Assembly: GCF_002836205.1 (NCBI RefSeq)
Contig: NZ_PJBE01000013.1
Coordinates: 1-64,000, forward strand
Direction of reading: 5' to 3'
DNA length: 64,000 bases
DNA from: Shewanella sp. Choline-02u-19
GTDB lineage: Bacteria; Pseudomonadota; Gammaproteobacteria; Enterobacterales; Shewanellaceae
Position numbers and translations under genes: made by a program. Positions 7,235 through 17,188 of the stretch are shown here, in pieces. Position 1 is the first letter of the stretch; every line of letters begins with the position of its first letter. The notes under the pieces were generated by a model, which saw only the letters and a program-made list of their open reading frames with translations, did not search any database and was not told where the DNA came from.

Positions 7235-8219
7235 AAGCTTGTTCAAGTTCCTGGCTAAACTGGTATACCGCCATCGCATAAAGAGGGCTTCGATTATAAC
7301 GGGTGATGACGTAGAAATTCTTTAAGCCTAGCCAGTACTCATCTTTGTCAGTTTGTTCTAGCTTAACCACTAGTGCGGGTTGAGATACATCTATATCCAT
7401 CGATTTAGCAAGCGCTACACTGGGTGATAAAATATCCGCAATCGTGTAGTGCATCTTCTCACCAGCCCATGTTTTTACCGCTGCAGGCAGTTCTTTAGTC
7501 AAGGTTAATTTTACTGCCACTGGCTGGTTTTGTTGCCAGCCATGTTGATGAAAGTAATTTGCGACGCTGCCAATAGCATCAACCGGACTATTGAGTAGAT
7601 CCCGACTGCCATCATTATCAAAGTCTACGGAGTAGTGACGGTAACTCGAGGGGATAAACTGGCCAAATCCCATCGCACCGGCATACGAGCCTTTTAGGCT
7701 ATTGATATCAAGCTTCTCTTCTTTTACTAATGCTTGCAGGTTAGCAAACTCACTGCGGAAGAAGGTTGCTCTCGGGGGGTAATGAAACCCTAATGTGTAT
7801 AAAGCGTCTTTAACCGGGTAGTTGCCCATATAACCGCCGTAAAAAGTTTCTATTCCGATTATGGCGACAATTATTTGCGGATCAACATTGAACTCTTTAG
7901 CGGCTTTATCGATGGTTTCGGCATGTTCTTTCCAGAATGCTAGCCCTGCCGCGAGACGTTTTTCGGTAAGAAAAATCGGATAGTATTGGTGCCAAGGTTT
8001 AGCTTCCCAAGGCTTGGTCATAGCGTCAATAACCGCTTGGTTAAATTCCGCATTATCAATAAAGGCTTTAGTTTCGGCATCACTAAAGCCTTTAGCGCTT
8101 TGTGTTTGAATAAACTCAGCTTTTAGCTCATCGACAGAGGGGTCTATGACGTTTGCGAATGCGGAAGCCGACAAAATGGTGAGCGCTAAGGGTGTTATAA
8201 AACGGTTTAACAGTGTCAT
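7221..8219 (-). CDS. mltB: lytic murein transglycosylase B
   Basis: A 332-residue family 103 lytic transglycosylase that cleaves peptidoglycan to 1,6-anhydro-muropeptides. The catalytic glutamate is in AIIGIETFYGG, and the signature AGAMGFGQFIPSSYRHY follows. The N-terminal signal (ALTILSASAFA) has no lipobox cysteine, so this is a soluble periplasmic form, unlike the E. coli lipoprotein MltB. It sits between rodA and rlpA, a place where E. coli has no gene, and overlaps rlpA. Insertion here links it to the elongation and septation genes. Confidence 0.93.
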   Translation of the reverse strand: MTLLNRFITPLALTILSASAFANVIDPSVDELKAEFIQTQSAKGFSDAETKAFIDNAEFNQAVIDAMTKPWEAKPWHQYYPIFLTEKRLAAGLAFWKEHAETIDKAAKEFNVDPQIIVAIIGIETFYGGYMGNYPVKDALYTLGFHYPPRATFFRSEFANLQALVKEEKLDINSLKGSYAGAMGFGQFIPSSYRHYSVDFDNDGSRDLLNSPVDAIGSVANYFHQHGWQQNQPVAVKLTLTKELPAAVKTWAGEKMHYTIADILSPSVALAKSMDIDVSQPALVVKLEQTDKDEYWLGLKNFYVITRYNRSPLYAMAVYQFSQELEQAYAAH

Positions 8220-8316
8220 CTGCTATACAATCCTCAATGTCGATTAAACGTTTACGGCGATACCTGAATACGGTAAACACTATCGAGTTAATATTTGTTT
8301 TCGGTTGCTGTGAAGG

Positions 8317-9423
8317 TTATCTATCGATGAATCGTCTGTGAGTATGAATACTCATTAGAATCCCAAATCCAGTCATCAATGTCAGCATGGATGTACCACC
8401 ATAACTGATTAACGGCAGTGGTACACCTACCACAGGCAATATGCCTGAAACCATGCCTATATTTACAAAAATATAAACAAAGAAGGTTAAGGTTATGCTG
8501 CCCGCTAATAATCGAGCAAAACTAGTTTGGGCTCGTGAAGCGATAACGAGTCCGCGGCCGATGACATAAAGATACAGAGTCAACAGTAACAAGCTTCCGA
8601 TAAGACCGAATTCTTCACCAATGACGGCGAAGATGAAGTCCGTATGACGCTCAGGTAAAAACTCGAGTTGAGATTGAGTACCCTCTAGCCAACCTTTGCC
8701 CCAAAGCCCACCAGAACCGATAGCAATTTTAGATTGAATGATATGGTAGCCGGCACCAAGAGGGTCTTTTTCTGGATTCAGTAGCGTTAGAACGCGGGTT
8801 CGCTGGTAATCGTGCATGAAGAAAAACCATAGCGCGGGTAACATGGCCAACACCGAACCGATAAACCCGCCGACAATTCGCCAGCTCATGCCGGATAGAA
8901 ACAATACAAATATACCTGATGCCGCGACCAAAATAGAGGTGCCTAGGTCGGGCTGCTTGGCGATAAGTAAGGTTGGCACCAGTAAAATGACGATAGCGCC
9001 GGCTAAATAGCGTTTTTTAGGCGGCAGTGGGAACTTACTGATATACCAAGCCATGGTGATCGGGAAAGCGAGTTTCATTAACTCAGAAGGCTGGAACTCC
9101 ATAAAGCCAAGATTGAGCCAGCGTTGTGCTCCTTTATTAATCTCGCCAAAAAAATGTACTCCAAGTAGCAATATTATCCCCGTAATGTAGATGGGGAACG
9201 CCCAGCGGCGAAAAACTTCAGGGTTTATTTGCGCGACGGCAAACATGATCACCAGAGACAAGCCCATACGCACTAATTGGCGGTCCATTAAGGCTAAGTC
9301 TTCACCGCCAGCGGAGTAGATAACAAATAGCCCAAAGCCCATTAATGCTAATAGTCCAATGAGCAAAGGCAGATCAATATGTAGGCGCTGCCATATATTT
9401 TGCCGATGGTTGTGTGCACTCAT
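8317..9423 (-). CDS. rodA: rod-shape SEDS peptidoglycan polymerase RodA
   Basis: A multi-spanning SEDS glycosyltransferase that polymerises glycan strands in the elongasome with PBP2. About ten hydrophobic segments are visible. Family hallmarks include the loop GWLEGTQSQLEFLPERHTDF, containing the conserved E/D residues, and the C-terminal PLPLISYGGTSMLTLM. The start is the ATG at 9423, which overlaps the mrdA stop (ATGA). The five-codon longer frame to 9438 lies inside mrdA and has no merit. It forms a coupled pair with mrdA, as the two products form a complex. Confidence 0.96.
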   Translation of the reverse strand: MSAHNHRQNIWQRLHIDLPLLIGLLALMGFGLFVIYSAGGEDLALMDRQLVRMGLSLVIMFAVAQINPEVFRRWAFPIYITGIILLLGVHFFGEINKGAQRWLNLGFMEFQPSELMKLAFPITMAWYISKFPLPPKKRYLAGAIVILLVPTLLIAKQPDLGTSILVAASGIFVLFLSGMSWRIVGGFIGSVLAMLPALWFFFMHDYQRTRVLTLLNPEKDPLGAGYHIIQSKIAIGSGGLWGKGWLEGTQSQLEFLPERHTDFIFAVIGEEFGLIGSLLLLTLYLYVIGRGLVIASRAQTSFARLLAGSITLTFFVYIFVNIGMVSGILPVVGVPLPLISYGGTSMLTLMTGFGILMSIHTHRRFIDR

Positions 9424-11276
9424 TCTTTTTTGTCCCATGAATCTCTTAGTAAATACTCATCAAGTAGAGCCCGTGCTACAGGGCCGGCATTCTTACCACC
9501 CCAACCCGCATTTTCAAGCACTACAGCCAGTACTATCGTGGGGTTCTCATAGGGTGCATAGGCAATAACCAATGCATTGTCTCGTAAGCGTTCATCAATG
9601 GTATCAGCGTCATACTTAGCATCTTCTGCCAGACTGAACACTTGAGCTGTACCTGTTTTCATTGCAGCAGTATATTTGGCATCTTTGAAACGAGATTTGT
9701 GCGCGGTGTCCCGCATAGCTTCACTAATGATGTCCCAGTTCTTTGGATTGTTAAGCACAATGGGAGCCAGTTCGTCTGTGGGCGAATCAATTTTGGCAGT
9801 TTGGTCTTGAATTGATTTAAGTAGATGCGGTACAAAACGGCGGCCTTTATTGGCCATAATAGTTGCAGCATTTGCCAGCTGTAGTGGGGTTGTAGTCCAG
9901 TACCCCTGACCAATACCCACGGAAATGGTATCACCAATATACCAAGGCTGATTATAGCGCAGACGTTTCCAATCTTTAGATGGCATGATACCGGCGGATT
10001 CTTCATAGATATCGATACCCGTACGCTCACCAAACCCAAAGGGTTCCATAAATTTGGCAATGGCATCGACCCCTGTTTTATAGGCTAAATCATAGAAATA
10101 GGTATCGCAGGAACCAACGATAGCGCTGTTAACATCAACCCAGCCATGACCCCAACGCTTCCAATCTCGGTATTTGCGTTCAACCCCTGGGATCTGCCAA
10201 AAACCAGGATCCCAAATACGGGTTTTTGGTGTGATAGCCTTACTTTCTAGCCCCAGTAGCGCAAGGTGTGGTTTCACCGTCGATGCTGGAGCATATTGGC
10301 CTTGGGTTGCACGGTTAATTAATGGACGTGATGTTGAATTGAGCAGCTTGTTATAAGCTTTACTGCTAATACCGTGAACAAATGGGTTTGGATCGTAAGT
10401 TGGACTTGATAAAAGAGCTAAAATTCCGCCATCGCGTGGATCAATAGCAACCACCGAACCACGGCGACCATTGAGTAATTCCATGGCCTTTTTTTGCAGA
10501 TTAAGGTCTAAGGTTAGGTATATATCTTGGCCAGGAACCGGTGGCTCTGATTTTAATGTACGAATGGTACGACCGCGGTTATTGACCTCTTCTTCCAGAT
10601 GACCTGGTTTACCGAGTAGCATGCTTTCGTAGAATTTTTCTATACCCAGTTTGCCAATATCTTTGGTGGCGGCGTAGCGGCTCCACTGATTATTTTTCTC
10701 AAGCGATGTTCTGTCGCGACCGTTGATTCTTCCAACGTAGCCCAACGCATGAGTCATTAGGCCATTATAGGGGTAATGGCGTTTTAACCCCGCTTCTATC
10801 GAAATACCAGGGAATCGATGTTGATTAACACTAAACTCCGCGACTTGCTCTTCAGTCAATTTATTCTTTATGGTGAGAGGTTTAAAGCGGCGGTGGTATT
10901 TAAGTGCTTCAATGACATTCTCTTTTTCATCATCAGTGAGAGAGACTATTTGGCCAAGTTGGTCCAAGGTTTCACTGATGTTGTCGACTTTTTCAGGCAC
11001 CATTTCCAAAGAGAAGAAAGGTTGGTTTTCGGCAAGTAACTGTCCATTACGGTCGTATATAAGACCTCGACTCGGGGCTACAGGTACGACCCTGATCCGG
11101 TTATCGTTGGATCGTGTTTCATAATCGTTGTATGAGAGGATTTGCAGCTGATACAGATTGACGAAAAGTATGCTCAGCAGAATGAAAACACAAAGGAAAG
11201 TAAAAAGAGCGCGACGTTTAAACAGCGAGGCCTCAGCTGCATGGTCGTTCATGGTGATGCGCTTTCTAGGGGACAC
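9420..11276 (-). CDS. mrdA: penicillin-binding protein 2
   Basis: A 618-residue class B transpeptidase that cross-links peptidoglycan made by RodA during elongation. It has a short cytoplasmic N-terminus, one membrane helix (LFTFLCVFILLSILFVNLY), a pedestal domain, and the transpeptidase domain with STVK (APASTVKPH), SCD (VGSCDTYFYD, the S-x-D variant usual for PBP2) and KTGT (AMKTGTAQ). The start is GTG at 11276 with AGGAGA about eight bases upstream; an ATG eight codons later lacks a ribosome site. The gene follows rlmH closely in the leuS-lipA block. Confidence 0.96.
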   Translation of the reverse strand: MSPRKRITMNDHAAEASLFKRRALFTFLCVFILLSILFVNLYQLQILSYNDYETRSNDNRIRVVPVAPSRGLIYDRNGQLLAENQPFFSLEMVPEKVDNISETLDQLGQIVSLTDDEKENVIEALKYHRRFKPLTIKNKLTEEQVAEFSVNQHRFPGISIEAGLKRHYPYNGLMTHALGYVGRINGRDRTSLEKNNQWSRYAATKDIGKLGIEKFYESMLLGKPGHLEEEVNNRGRTIRTLKSEPPVPGQDIYLTLDLNLQKKAMELLNGRRGSVVAIDPRDGGILALLSSPTYDPNPFVHGISSKAYNKLLNSTSRPLINRATQGQYAPASTVKPHLALLGLESKAITPKTRIWDPGFWQIPGVERKYRDWKRWGHGWVDVNSAIVGSCDTYFYDLAYKTGVDAIAKFMEPFGFGERTGIDIYEESAGIMPSKDWKRLRYNQPWYIGDTISVGIGQGYWTTTPLQLANAATIMANKGRRFVPHLLKSIQDQTAKIDSPTDELAPIVLNNPKNWDIISEAMRDTAHKSRFKDAKYTAAMKTGTAQVFSLAEDAKYDADTIDERLRDNALVIAYAPYENPTIVLAVVLENAGWGGKNAGPVARALLDEYLLRDSWDKKE

Positions 11277-11360
11277 TTACATTTTCTCCTGCTCAAAAAA
11301 AGGTGCCAGGCACATATCTTATTCCCGTAAAGGTAAGACTAACTGAATGTAAAGTCGATA

Positions 11361-11831
11361 TTATTCTCTATGGTAGGGATGATTATTATTAATGCTCCAG
11401 CCTCGGTAAAGACTTTCTGCAACAATCACTCTTACCAAAGGGTGAGGAAGGGTTAACGCTGATAAACACCAACTTTGCGCTGCTGCTTGTTTACAGTCAG
11501 GAGATAAACCCTCGGGGCCGCCAATTAACAGACTGACATCTCGGCCATCGAGTAGCCATTTGTTCATCTGTTGCGCCAGTTCTGGAGTCTTCAGGTTTTT
11601 ACCTGGAAGATCGAGGCTGACAATATGGTTACCCTTAGGGATTGCCGCCAACATTAACTCGCCCTCTTTTTGGAGGATACGAGTTATATCGGCATTTTTA
11701 CCGCGTTTGCCAGCAGGGATTTCAATTAACTCAAGCGCCATATCCCGAGGGAATCGGCGCTGATATTCTTTAAAACCTGTTTCGACCCAATCTGGCATGC
11801 GGGTCCCTACTGCAACTAACTGAATTTTCAT
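11361..11831 (-). CDS. rlmH: 23S rRNA pseudouridine-1915 N3-methyltransferase
   Basis: A 156-residue SPOUT-class methyltransferase that methylates pseudouridine 1915 in helix 69 of 23S rRNA using S-adenosylmethionine. The trefoil-knot cofactor region is LLIGGPEGLSPD, and the C-terminus ALTLPHPLVRVIVAESLYRG is invariant in the family. The start ATG shares one base with the rsfS stop (TAATG). Pairing with rsfS is near-universal and ties both to large-subunit maturation. Confidence 0.96.
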   Translation of the reverse strand: MKIQLVAVGTRMPDWVETGFKEYQRRFPRDMALELIEIPAGKRGKNADITRILQKEGELMLAAIPKGNHIVSLDLPGKNLKTPELAQQMNKWLLDGRDVSLLIGGPEGLSPDCKQAAAQSWCLSALTLPHPLVRVIVAESLYRGWSINNNHPYHRE

Positions 11832-12160
11832 TATTCAGGTTTTTCTGACCATAGCTTTTCAAGCTGGTAGAAGTCGCGAGTTTGATCTTGCATTACGTGC
11901 ATGATCACATCGCCTAGGTCAACAAGAACCCATTCGCTGCTCTCACGGCCTTCGACACCTAAAATCTTTAGGCCAGCACGCTTTGATTCAACCACTAAGT
12001 TCTCTGCGATTGATTTTACATGAGTTTTTGAGTTACCTGTACAAACCACCATAAAATCGGCGATGTTAGATTTCTCTGATATGTCCATGACGACAATATC
12101 TTTAGCTTTAAGGTCTTCAACCTTATCGATTACAAATTGCTTTAGCTCGGCGCTTTCCAC
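11831..12160 (-). CDS. rsfS: ribosomal silencing factor RsfS
   Basis: A 109-residue RsfS/Iojap protein that binds L14 (uL14) of the large subunit and blocks joining of subunits when nutrients are low. The conserved core is visible: KAKDIVVMDISEKSNIADFM, then CTGNSKTHVKSIAENL and the C-terminal EWVLVDLGDVIMHVM. Full length. It is translated just before rlmH and after nadD in the same operon. Confidence 0.96.
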   Translation of the reverse strand: MESAELKQFVIDKVEDLKAKDIVVMDISEKSNIADFMVVCTGNSKTHVKSIAENLVVESKRAGLKILGVEGRESSEWVLVDLGDVIMHVMQDQTRDFYQLEKLWSEKPE

Positions 12161-12274
12161 GCGGATACCCCATTAATTTTTAGACAGCGCGATAGTATAG
12201 CAGGTTATAGGGTTTAGATTAATAGCGAAGCTTAGAAATAATGAGATTAGCCGTGAAGATTTTTGTGGCCAGCA

Positions 12275-12910
12275 CTAAGCCTTTGAGCCATATAGTCTAT
12301 GCTGCTTTATATACAACTGGACACTGGTGGGTAATGCCTCATCAACCGATAAGCCCTTGCTAATATTGGCGCGTATCTGAGTTGACGAAAACGGCTGCTC
12401 TGTGATTGATACGCAAAAAATACCGCCGGTTTTTGGACTGCTTTCTACTGCTGTTATTGCACTCTGTTGAGCTAACACCGTTTGCATTGGGTGCTCATCT
12501 GATAGTGTCCATCCTGGTCGCTGACACACAACTAAGTGGCACAAATCAAATAGGCTCTGCCATTGATACCAGCTCTGTAATCCTAAAAATGAATCCATCC
12601 CCATTAAAAAATAAAACTCATGCATTGGGTATTGTTGTTTTAGTGCCGTGAGCGTGGTGACGGTATAGGAGGGGGTTTCTCGACTGGCTTCAATTGCGCA
12701 TAGTTGGAGTTGTGGAAATTCATTACATACCGCTTGCGCCATTGCCAATCGGTCATCAGTGCTGACATGGGTGCTGTTTTTGTGCGGCGGAATATGATTT
12801 GGCATTAGCCAGATCTCATCCAACTCAAGCTGTTGCTGCACCTCCATCGCCGGACGAAGATGACCAAAATGCAAGGGGTCGAAGGTACCGCCTAGAATGC
12901 CTATTTTCAT
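12275..12910 (-). CDS. nadD: nicotinate-nucleotide adenylyltransferase
   Basis: A 211-residue nucleotidyltransferase making deamido-NAD from nicotinate mononucleotide and ATP. The ATP-binding GGTFDPLHFGHLRPA carries the HxGH-type motif, MPNHIPPHK contacts substrate, and the C-terminal FSSTQIR is the ISSTxxR motif. It starts two bases after the holA stop, so it is in the same operon. A gap of about 114 bp separates it from rsfS. Confidence 0.96.
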   Translation of the reverse strand: MKIGILGGTFDPLHFGHLRPAMEVQQQLELDEIWLMPNHIPPHKNSTHVSTDDRLAMAQAVCNEFPQLQLCAIEASRETPSYTVTTLTALKQQYPMHEFYFLMGMDSFLGLQSWYQWQSLFDLCHLVVCQRPGWTLSDEHPMQTVLAQQSAITAVESSPKTGGIFCVSITEQPFSSTQIRANISKGLSVDEALPTSVQLYIKQHRLYGSKA

Positions 12911-12912
12911 GA

Positions 12913-13944
12913 TTAGTCTATGGCTATATGTTCAAGTGCTTTATGAGCTTTAGCATCAAAAAGCAGACTTACATGGCTAAGTCCGGTCCAGTCTTCTATG
13001 CCTTGCTGCTTAAGTTTTAGCTCTAGTACCGATGAGGTTGAAAGCAGCGTTTTGACTTGCGACAGTGATAAACGCTTGAGTGCCTGTTGATATAAGGGCT
13101 TACGTTTGTCCCAGATGCGTAGCTTGCTCCAAAGGGCTTGTATTGGTTGGCCGCTGGTTTCCGCTGTTTTGAGCTGCAGCAAAACGGCCAACTCTTTGAA
13201 TAGTGACCAGAGTATGATTGGCATTGCCACTCCCTCACTTTTTAGCTGTGACAGAATATGTTGCGCTTTGTCTTGTTGGTTACTCAACATGGCATCGGTT
13301 AGCTGGAAAACACTAAACCGCGACTGATCTTCAAAATACTGAGTTAACTGCTCCGGTTCAATCGGCGCTGTTGGGCTGAGTAACTGCAGTAACTGCAACG
13401 CTTGATCCGCGGCAAGTAAATTGCCTTCATATAATGCAAATAGCATCTCTCGGGAATCACGAGATAAAGACAATGCATAATGGCTGATCCGAGTATCAAG
13501 CCAACGCTGAAACTGTGCGCCTTCTGGGGTGATACAAGGAACATAAACGCCTTTAGCGTCTAGGGATTTGAACCATTTACTCTTGGTTTGTTCTGCAGCA
13601 AGTTTAGGGCCCGTTAAAATCAACAATACATCAGGATTATCCATCTGCATTAAAGATTGGAACATGGCGCTACCTTCAGTGCCTGGTTTTGCCGTCGGCA
13701 GTGTGAGTTCAATAATACGGCGACTGGAGAACAAGCTCATGGCTTGCCATTGCTCGATTAACTCATTCCAATTGAAACCAGTTTCCTGGGTTAATTGAAT
13801 TTTCTCATCGAAGCCTTGCTGTTTAGCGACTTGGTACAATGCAATTCGGCTTTGTTCACATAGCCAAGGGTCATCACCAAAAATAAGGCAGCATTGTGGC
13901 AAGGGGCTGATATTTCGCAGCAATTGATCTGGGTATACCCGCAT
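12913..13944 (-). CDS. holA: DNA polymerase III delta subunit
   Basis: A 343-residue clamp-loader subunit that opens the beta sliding clamp. The N-terminal region MRVYPDQLLRNISPLPQCCL followed by IFGDDPWLCEQSRIAL is the conserved HolA start, and the C-terminal collar helices run to the end. The frame could begin one codon earlier at a TTG, but the ATG at 13944 overlaps the lptE stop by one base (TGATG), the usual coupling arrangement. Confidence 0.95.
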   Translation of the reverse strand: MRVYPDQLLRNISPLPQCCLIFGDDPWLCEQSRIALYQVAKQQGFDEKIQLTQETGFNWNELIEQWQAMSLFSSRRIIELTLPTAKPGTEGSAMFQSLMQMDNPDVLLILTGPKLAAEQTKSKWFKSLDAKGVYVPCITPEGAQFQRWLDTRISHYALSLSRDSREMLFALYEGNLLAADQALQLLQLLSPTAPIEPEQLTQYFEDQSRFSVFQLTDAMLSNQQDKAQHILSQLKSEGVAMPIILWSLFKELAVLLQLKTAETSGQPIQALWSKLRIWDKRKPLYQQALKRLSLSQVKTLLSTSSVLELKLKQQGIEDWTGLSHVSLLFDAKAHKALEHIAID

Positions 13945-14438
13945 CAATTAACCTCTATAGTAGCCAAAGTCTGAATAATACGATCGGCAGCTTGATTGCG
14001 CATCTCTTTGAGCAGCAATTGCATCTCGCGGCTCTTTGCTAGCGCAGTACGCGGATCGTCCAAATAATCGCGGTGAATATCAACTTCAAAACGCTGAGAT
14101 TCAGCATTTGGCAGTTGCACAGCAAAAGAGACTTGGTAGATCAACTCATACTCAGCCACGTTACCTGTTGGATAAATAGACAGCGTTGAACGGTCTAGTG
14201 AGTCGCTAATAATGCGAACGGTTGGGATCTCATCTGTTGGCTCAACAACGGCAATACGGTTAAGTCTTAAACGTTCACGCACGAGACGAGTTAATTCACT
14301 GTATTCGTCTTGGCTGCTTAAGCTCAATGTTTGCAGCTGTTCAGGGATAGAGTAGCTTCCCTGTAATTTAAAGCCGCAACCCGCACTGAGCAGTACGCTC
14401 AGTGCTAAGGTTACTAAAAATATGCGTTTAATTAGCAT
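13944..14438 (-). CDS. lptE: LPS-assembly lipoprotein LptE
   Basis: A 164-residue outer-membrane lipoprotein that plugs the LptD barrel and helps insert lipopolysaccharide. The signal ends LLSAGCGFKLQGSY, where LSAGC is the lipobox and GFxLxG the family signature. The rest is a small alpha/beta domain with weak sequence conservation. It lies between leuS and holA, as in E. coli, and overlaps holA by one base. Confidence 0.94.
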   Translation of the reverse strand: MLIKRIFLVTLALSVLLSAGCGFKLQGSYSIPEQLQTLSLSSQDEYSELTRLVRERLRLNRIAVVEPTDEIPTVRIISDSLDRSTLSIYPTGNVAEYELIYQVSFAVQLPNAESQRFEVDIHRDYLDDPRTALAKSREMQLLLKEMRNQAADRIIQTLATIEVN

Positions 14439-14497
14439 AAGCTTTGTTTAGTCTTCCTTGTTTGCATTGTCGGTGTGCAAAGCAAATTAGCCTGCAT

Positions 14498-17077
14498 TTA
14501 GTTAGCTACAATGTTGAGCAATTTGCCCGGGATGTAGATAACTTTACGAACTGTTTTGCCTTCAGTGTGCTTAACCACACCCTCTTCAGCCAACCCTGTC
14601 GCTTCAACTTCTTCTTTGCTTGCATCTGCTGCAACAGTAATTTTAGCGCGTAGCTTACCGTTAACTTGCACGATAATAAGCTTGCTGTCTTCAACCAGTG
14701 CTGCTTCGTCTACTTCTGGCCAAAGTACGTCTTCAATCGCACCGGTATTGCCCAGTTCATTCCACAAGCTAAAGCTAGTGTGAGGAATGATAGGGTAAAG
14801 CAAACGCGTCACAGCGCTTAATGCTTCTTGCATCAATGCTCTGTCTTGTTCAGTGTCAGTGGCAGCTTTTTGTAAGCGGTTCATCAATTCCATCACCGAC
14901 GCGATAGCAGTGTTGAACATTTGACGACGCTCAATATCATCACCCACTTTAGCAATGGTTTTATGCAGTTCACGGCGTAGCTCTTTTTGAGCAGCGTTAA
15001 GTGACTTTAAATCTAATTCTACAGTTGGACCCGCGGCAACATGATCATGTGCTGTTTTCCACAAACGCTTAATAAAGCGATGTGCACCTTCAACACTCGA
15101 CTCTTGCCATTCAAGCGTTAGCTCTGGTGGCGCGGCGAACATCATGAATAAACGAACGGTGTCAGCACCGTACTTATTGACCATCTCTTGTGGGTCAATA
15201 CCGTTATTCTTAGACTTAGACATTTTGCTCATACCAGTATAAACCAGCTCATGACCTTCGCTGTCTACGGCTTTAACAGTACGGCCTTTATCATCAGTCT
15301 CAAGCACTGTGACATCGCTTGGGGCAACCCAAACGCGTGCGCCTTTTGCATTGTTATAGTAGTAAGCATCAGCCAGTACCATACCTTGAGTCAGTAGACG
15401 CTTAGCGGGCTCGTCAGAGTTCACTAGACCTGAATCGCGTAACAATTTGTGGAAGAAGCGGAAATACAATAGGTGCATACAAGCGTGCTCAATGCCACCA
15501 ATGTATTGATCGACTGGCAACCAGTAGTTAGCTTTAGCAGGATCTAGCATTTCATCGGCATGAGGACTGCAGTAACGCGCGTAGTACCAAGATGACTCCA
15601 TAAAGGTATCGAAGGTATCTGTTTCGCGGAAAGCTTCCTGACCATTAACTTGCGTTTTTGCCCACTCTTTGTCAGCTTTAATAGGACTCTGAATCCCATC
15701 CATGACAACATCTTCAGGCAAGATAACAGGAAGTTGATCTTCAGGTGTTGGGATAATGGTTCCATCAGCCAAGGTGACCATCGGAATGGGTGCGCCCCAG
15801 TAACGTTGGCGTGAAACACCCCAGTCGCGTAGACGGAAGTTCACTTGACGTTTACCTTTGCCTTCAGCTACTAGCTTGGCATCAATGGCATCAAACGCTG
15901 CTTGAAAATCAAGACCGTCAAATTGGGCTGAATTAAACAGTACACCTTTATCAGTGTAAGCCTCTTCGCTGATATCAAGTTCGCTATCAACAGGCTTAAC
16001 AACGCCTTCGATGGTTAGGCCGTATTTTTTGGCAAATTCATAATCACGTTGATCGTGTGCCGGGACCGACATAACAGCGCCAGTACCGTAGTTCATTAAT
16101 ACAAAGTTACCGACCCAGATAGGCACTTCTTTACCGGTTAGCGGGTGAATAGCATTAAGACCGGTAGCAACGCCTTTTTTCTCCATTGCAGCCATAGCCG
16201 CTTCAGTAGTATCAGCGTTTTTACACTCTTCGATAAAATCAGCAAGGGCAGGGTTATTCGCTGCCGCTTGCTCTGCTAATGGATGAGCGGCTGCAATAGC
16301 AACGTAAGTGACTCCCATAACAGTATCTGGGCGAGTGGTATAGATATCGAAGCTCTGGTCGCTATTAGCAACCTGAAACGTCATTTCGATACCTTCACTG
16401 CGGCCAATCCAGTTGCGCTGCATGGTCTTAACTTGCTCAGGCCATTCGTCTAACTGGTCGAGGTCATTAAGAAGCTCATCGGCATACTCAGTGATCTTAA
16501 TGAACCACTGTGGGATCTCTTTTTGCTCTACAGTAGTATCACAGCGCCAGCAGCAGCCGTCGATGACTTGCTCGTTCGCGAGAACGGTTTCATCATTTGG
16601 ACACCAATTAACCGATGCCGTCTTCTTGTAAACGAGGCCTTTCTCGTAAAGTTTGGTGAAAAACCATTGTTCCCAACGGTAATACTCAGGTGTACAAGTG
16701 GCTATTTCACGCGACCAGTCATAACCAAAGCCAAGCATTTTAAGCTGGTTCTTCATGTAGTCGATGTTTTCATAAGTCCATGGCGCAGGCGCGGTATTAT
16801 TTTTGATTGCCGCATTCTCTGCAGGCAGGCCAAAAGAGTCCCAACCGATAGGTTGCAGAACATTTTTGCCTTGCAGTCGTTGGTAACGAGCAACAACATC
16901 ACCTATGGTGTAGTTACGCACATGGCCCATATGGAGTCGACCTGAAGGGTAAGGAAACATAGAAAGGCAGTAAAACTTTTCTTTGTTTTCATCTTCGGTA
17001 ACTTCAAATGTCTTTTCATCTTTCCAGTGCTGTTGCACTTTTGCTTCAATTTCAGAAGGAGTATATTGCTCTTGCAT
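14498..17077 (-). CDS. leuS: leucyl-tRNA synthetase
   Basis: A class I aminoacyl-tRNA synthetase of 859 residues that charges tRNA-Leu. The HIGH motif is seen as HMGH in PYPSGRLHMGHVRNY, and the KMSKS motif in GMSKMSKSKNNG. The CP1 editing domain lies between them (TTRPDTVMGVTYVAIAAAHP, with the conserved T-rich editing site and D of YGTGAVMSVPAHDQRDYEFA). I chose the ATG at 17077 (MQEQYTPSEIEA); GGAAAT lies about eight bases upstream. A frame six codons longer exists. It heads the leftward operon ending near lipA or dacA. Confidence 0.97.
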   Translation of the reverse strand: MQEQYTPSEIEAKVQQHWKDEKTFEVTEDENKEKFYCLSMFPYPSGRLHMGHVRNYTIGDVVARYQRLQGKNVLQPIGWDSFGLPAENAAIKNNTAPAPWTYENIDYMKNQLKMLGFGYDWSREIATCTPEYYRWEQWFFTKLYEKGLVYKKTASVNWCPNDETVLANEQVIDGCCWRCDTTVEQKEIPQWFIKITEYADELLNDLDQLDEWPEQVKTMQRNWIGRSEGIEMTFQVANSDQSFDIYTTRPDTVMGVTYVAIAAAHPLAEQAAANNPALADFIEECKNADTTEAAMAAMEKKGVATGLNAIHPLTGKEVPIWVGNFVLMNYGTGAVMSVPAHDQRDYEFAKKYGLTIEGVVKPVDSELDISEEAYTDKGVLFNSAQFDGLDFQAAFDAIDAKLVAEGKGKRQVNFRLRDWGVSRQRYWGAPIPMVTLADGTIIPTPEDQLPVILPEDVVMDGIQSPIKADKEWAKTQVNGQEAFRETDTFDTFMESSWYYARYCSPHADEMLDPAKANYWLPVDQYIGGIEHACMHLLYFRFFHKLLRDSGLVNSDEPAKRLLTQGMVLADAYYYNNAKGARVWVAPSDVTVLETDDKGRTVKAVDSEGHELVYTGMSKMSKSKNNGIDPQEMVNKYGADTVRLFMMFAAPPELTLEWQESSVEGAHRFIKRLWKTAHDHVAAGPTVELDLKSLNAAQKELRRELHKTIAKVGDDIERRQMFNTAIASVMELMNRLQKAATDTEQDRALMQEALSAVTRLLYPIIPHTSFSLWNELGNTGAIEDVLWPEVDEAALVEDSKLIIVQVNGKLRAKITVAADASKEEVEATGLAEEGVVKHTEGKTVRKVIYIPGKLLNIVAN

Positions 17078-17188
17078 CAATGTATTTCCGGCCATTGTTT
17101 GATCTAGCGCTGTTTATGCGCGAGTTATATCGACATAGAATAAACTAGAAGTGAGTCATTAAAAAGGTTCGTCTAAGGAGTATTTATT

